From: Bathymodiolus brooksi
Lineage: Eukaryota; Mollusca; Bivalvia; Mytilida; Modiolidae
Length of the DNA stretch: 64,000 nucleotides
Direction: 5' to 3'
Assembly: GCA_963680875.1 (NCBI GenBank)
Contig: OY804577.1
Location: forward strand, 107,457,906 to 107,521,905
Position numbers and translations under genes: made by a program. This document shows positions 60,840-64,000 of this stretch, piece after piece; position 1 is the first letter of the stretch, and every line of letters begins with the position of its first letter. The notes under the pieces were generated by a model. The model was not told the DNA's origin. It saw nothing but the letters and a program-made list of their open reading frames with translations, and made no database searches.

Positions 60840-61925
60840 TTTTCCATGTGACTGGCTTGCACCCACGAATTGAACTTTGTTGGCCAATACAACCATTTAA
60901 TCAAGTATTGTTTGATTTGTCCTTTGCCCCTGGTTCGTAAAACTTTTTCCACTTTCCATAATTAATTTTCTTGTATGTTAATTTTCTGCAATTCTGACTG
61001 GTAAAAGGTTCCTTTTATTTCTTCGTCATGGTAATCTTGTATATAGGAACTCCACTTCTCCAAAATCGTTGTGATACGTTGAAGACTTCTCCAGTCCATT
61101 TTTCGTCGTACTCTCGTGAAAAAATATTTGTCAATTGTGTTATACGTACTTTATCTCCAATTTTAAATTTGAACGTCATTTTTTTTTAACACCTTTACTG
61201 GCATTTGGTTTTGTAAAATAAGTTGACAATCGTACTAATTCTTCATTTCTCTTTGTTTCTTTAGCTGGTTTCATATCAATAGTGCTATGAGTCGTATGAT
61301 TGTATCCTTCAGCAAAACTCTAGAGTTTGTCAATATATCTAAAAGACTGCTTGAATGTAAAATATCTAGATTTTTGTTTTAATAGTTTTAATCACTCGTT
61401 CGGCGACGGATGCTTTCACTTCATACTGAGCATAGAAATGTTTAATTCCTGCCTCTGTGAAGACAGACTGAACAGCTCTTGCACGGAATGCTTGTCCTTT
61501 ATCTGTACGAATTTTATAAGGCTTACGACCTTCCTTGAATATAGTTTCAAACGCATTTGCAACGGATTCGCCTTTCTTGTCTTTTAATTTTCGAAGCCAC
61601 AAATATTTGGAAAACACGTCAATCACAACGAAAATATATCTGTATCCATCATTATATTAGCAAATTTAACTAAATCCATTAAATCAGCTGACCATTGGTC
61701 ATCGATACCTGCAACCACAATACTAGTTCTATTTTGAGGCCGTCTATGAAGACGTTGTAGGCTGTATGGTTCTTGACTGGAAAGCCATTTTCTTAATTTA
61801 TATATACTGAGATTGTACTTTCCATCTTTTTGTACAAAATGAAACAATTTATCTGGTCCCGACAAACTAGCAGGATTGGCAGGATTGTAATAGATGTCCT
61901 TCAAATATTTCTGCCATGTAGACAT
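60840..61925 (-). pseudogene. Maverick/Polinton integrase with chromodomain, frameshifted
   Basis: It starts at 61925 (MSTWQKYLKDIYYNP). The N-terminal part ends in DDQWSADLMDL, which holds the first catalytic Asp. A frameshift follows near 61650, then VIDVFSKYLWL, RTDKGQAFRA (second Asp) and KASVAERVIKTIK (Glu; 33 residues between them). Downstream, several frames carry EGYNHTTHSTI, a KIGDKVRIT-like beta domain and, at about 60843-60950, a chromodomain-like segment (RGKGQIKQYLIKWLYWPTKF). Integrases of this type insert the element by retrovirus-like strand transfer. The catalytic residues remain, but stops and frameshifts make a functional product unlikely. Confidence 0.88.
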
Positions 61926-61982
61926 GTTAACGACCTGTAGTGTGTATGGTCGTAAAAACGTTGTTTTGTCTTTTTATATACA

Positions 61983-62474
61983 TTAATCTTCCTCGTGTTC
62001 ATCATCAGAATACTCTTCTTGGTCATTATTCTCATCGTTGTTTATTTCAAAGTAGTCGTCATCAAATAAAATATCAAACTGATGGCGACTTCTTTTCAAA
62101 ACACGTTGAATGGCAGTTTCTTCGTTGATGACATCATCAATTAAATCCTCAATTTGCCGTACATTGTCCCTGTGTATACTGCTTTTATTCAGATGTACGA
62201 TAAGTTTAAGTACATCGCCATAACGTTTTAAAAACTGACGTTGAACCAATGGGGTTATCTTTTGATTGCTCTGTTGCATGGCATCCTCTTCATCCATGCC
62301 CTTTTCAAGGTACTTTTTATATTTTGCATCCCATATTTTTTCTGTACTATCAACAGATTCATTAATTAAAGCTTTATATCCTTCATTTTCGTCGATATCG
62401 TCATCTTCGAACTCACTACTATCATCTGAATTATCGTATTCAATCCATTTCTTCTTTGTGTAGGATCTTTACTA
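61983..62474 (-). pseudogene. Polinton acidic protein of unknown function, N-terminally truncated
   Basis: The frame is open from about 62470 to the stop at 61983. Upstream of the Met at 62297 it already reads a likely native EYDNSDDSSEFEDDDIDENE, so the true start has been lost. The middle (KYKKYLEKGMDEEDAMQQS, FLKRYGDVLKLIVHLNKSSI) is helical and the C-terminus is Asp/Glu-rich. I do not recognise a function. Its first codons overlap the end of the ATPase frame, which indicates a deletion junction. Confidence 0.6.
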
Positions 62475-63034
62475 TAATATAAATTTTGATTTAATACGAC
62501 CACAGATAAATTGCTGTAATGACTTCCTTCTGTAAAGAGGTCGGTTATTCTAGGATCTTTTGCCGCTGTCGCCATCAAATCGTCTAAAGCTATCAAATTT
62601 CTTACCGATGGATCAATGTAGCTATCTTTCTCCAAATCAATAGGTATCCCTTGTACAAATTCAACTCGTGGAGTAACAGTCCTTTGTATTTCATCATAGA
62701 GTGGCTGCCAACGTTTGTATAACCAAATGATCCTTTGTAGTGTTGGTTTAATAAATTTATGGGAGTTTTGAAGAAGTTGCTTTACAAAATAAGTCTTCAC
62801 ACAAGATGTAACTCCGCTGACTGTCATCGTAAAGGGATGTTTAAACACAAAATGTTCTTCCTTTCTCTGCGGCGGTGGAGGCGGCGTTATCTCATGTGGC
62901 AGCGGTGGTATGATTAATGTTGGCGGTGCATTCTGCTGCTTTGTCAGTTTTAATCCACGTTTGTTTCTCCTGTGTCTCAACATCACGTCTTTCCTACTAA
63001 ATTCCTTGTGGCAATCTGAACAGTTTTTATCCAT
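62440..63034 (-). pseudogene. Maverick/Polinton packaging ATPase (FtsK/HerA-like), truncated
   Basis: It begins with a C2H2-like finger (CSDCHKEFSRKDVMLRH), then a proline-rich linker and the ATPase core: FTMTVSGVTSCVKTYFVKQL at the Walker A position, LIALDDLM as Walker B, and LNQNLYYSKDPTQRRN as the conserved C-terminal motif. Such ATPases pump DNA into capsids in related viruses. The Walker A glycine before Lys is Val here, which should abolish nucleotide binding. After RRN the frame changes into unrelated sequence, so the last part of the domain is missing. Confidence 0.86.
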
Positions 63035-63177
63035 CCTCCCACATGTAAGGTTGTTGTCAAACTATGAAAATCGAAAAAAAATCTCTTATATTGCTTTGAA
63101 AAGTATTATGGGTAACAATAATATATCAAATCTTTTTTTCTATTGATAGGGAGTCATTTTATGACAAACAGCAAGAA
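63035..63177. promoter_or_regulatory. divergent intergenic region of the Polinton
   Basis: It is a gap of 143 bp between the minus-strand ATPase start and the plus-strand zinc-finger start. A shared promoter is inferred from geometry; no specific motif is claimed. Confidence 0.35.
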
Positions 63178-63516
63178 ATGGAACATACTTGTCAACAGTG
63201 CGTAAATAAATTTTCCAAGAAGAGTTTACTTCTTAAACATCATCGAGATTTAGGACATCATGAGAGTTATGACTGCGAGATATGTCGGAAAAAATTGGGA
63301 AGAAAGTACAATATTGATCGGCATATGGTTAGACATAAAGATGAATCTTTACATCCGTGCAGTGAATGTGGGTCTCTCTTCTCAAGAAAGGACGGTTTGG
63401 AACTCCACATGCGCCGTTACCACAACCAAGTAGGACGAGGTTTAAAACGAAAAGGTGAGAACGTCAATGAAACTCCAGTTAAACGACGTTTGACAAAGAA
63501 AAGACTCACCAAATAG
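63178..63516 (+). CDS. C2H2 zinc-finger protein of the Polinton
   Basis: The protein has 112 residues with three C2H2 fingers at about 5-26, 34-54 and 61-81 (cores CQQC, CEIC and CSEC, each followed by a spaced His pair). A basic tail (VKRRLTKKRLTK) follows. Zinc fingers are often encoded in front of the polymerase-related frame in animal Polintons. Role unknown; nucleic-acid binding is inferred. The frame is intact. Confidence 0.7.
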   Translation: MEHTCQQCVNKFSKKSLLLKHHRDLGHHESYDCEICRKKLGRKYNIDRHMVRHKDESLHPCSECGSLFSRKDGLELHMRRYHNQVGRGLKRKGENVNETPVKRRLTKKRLTK

Positions 63517-63520
63517 ATTT

Positions 63521-63980
63521 TACGGAGCGCAATATCCTAAAATTTAAAACAAAATCAACCACTTATAAAGTGACATTTAAAGAATTAGAAGTACGCAATT
63601 TAACGAAAACGCTTAGATTGTTGTTTCAATCATTGATAAAAGATTTAACAGAGTTTATGAAATCTGAGGATCTAATTAGAATGTCCATTCAGTGTCCAGA
63701 GCTGGATTTTCCTATAACAATACCGTTTATGAAAGTTTCACAGTTGTCAACAGAAACCTTGTTGAGGGAGATTGAGCGCGTTCTACAGTCGTACGAACAA
63801 TTTGTACTTGATAGTTCACTAGAAATAGATATCACGCATGTTGACATGCCTAGCGGTGCAGGCAGAAAACACACACTTAGATCGTTTTTTGTCGGAAAAG
63901 CAATGTATAATTCGAATTTAAGACAAGGACGATCTGTGTTGTGCCAGAGCTCTAATTACTGCAAATGCAAAACTAGATAA
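63521..63980 (+). pseudogene. N-terminal part of Polinton polymerase-associated protein, frameshifted
   Basis: The open frame reads LTEFMKSEDLIRMSIQCPEL, then DFPITIPFMKVSQLS and VLQSYEQFVLDSSLEIDITH. This matches, from memory, the region that precedes the B-family DNA polymerase in Maverick/Polinton elements. Near 63880-63930 the conserved frame shifts: DLCCARALITANAKL is readable in another frame, while this frame stops at 63978. The polymerase domain itself would lie beyond the window. Confidence 0.72.
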
Positions 63981-64000
63981 ACACGCAAATTAGGAGGCTA

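Overview
The window is animal nuclear DNA: AT-rich, intron-rich, and full of tRNA-derived SINEs, TIR elements, minisatellites and a Maverick/Polinton fragment. The dispersed repeats and SINE tails are of a kind I associate with bivalve molluscs, and a mytilid mussel is my best guess; this is inference, because nothing in the window is a species marker.

The backbone is one plus-strand protein-coding gene that enters already running on the left side. I assembled it by hand from at least 15 exons with canonical AG/GT borders (985 to 48686). All exon phases join in frame and no exon contains a stop. The product is a transmembrane semaphorin-like protein: most of a Sema domain (985-12868 and the start of the 14136 exon), a PSI domain (14136-14347), a small linker exon, a fibronectin type III domain with a Thr/Ile/Pro-rich stalk (18193-18663), one membrane segment (23608-23751) and a cytoplasmic tail (24924 onward). 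The N-terminus lies outside the window and the last exon(s) are uncertain (candidates at 49446 and 55412).

The linker exon is the most unusual feature. Between the PSI and FN3 exons there are 12 consecutive copies (15095-17395) of a 53-nt exon-like unit (the last is 50 nt and divergent). Each has its own acceptor and donor and fits the neighbouring exons exactly (phase 2 in, phase 1 out). Adjacent units are separated by about 48 nt. Since 53 is not a multiple of 3, joining two copies breaks the frame, so the array behaves on paper like a mutually exclusive exon cluster. A 1134-bp TTAA-flanked TIR element has landed exactly on the exon/donor border of copy 4.

Satellite expansions dominate the middle. 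The 3' half of the FN3/stalk exon is duplicated downstream (19559-22352), and its 21-bp coding minisatellite has grown to about 2.7 kb. A single 22.3-kb intron (24987-47248) holds a 13-kb array of a 60-bp unit with higher-order structure (27229-40095) and a 6.2-kb array of a 30-bp unit (about 40830-47020). Both units are recognisable as adjacent segments of one dispersed repeat found about ten more times in the window. The very long open frames over these arrays are artefacts of stop-free repeat periods divisible by 3.

The right part (50-60 kb) is repeats: tandem blocks, a large fold-back element with a perfect palindrome (56514-57490) and a LINE reverse-transcriptase tail (57864-58330). From about 60840 to the window end lies a decayed Maverick/Polinton: a chromodomain integrase, an acidic protein and a packaging ATPase on the minus strand, then a zinc-finger protein and the start of a polymerase-type protein on the plus strand. 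Frameshifts, a damaged Walker A motif and an internal deletion show that it is not intact. A broken Tc1/mariner transposon sits in a semaphorin intron (about 7716-8929).
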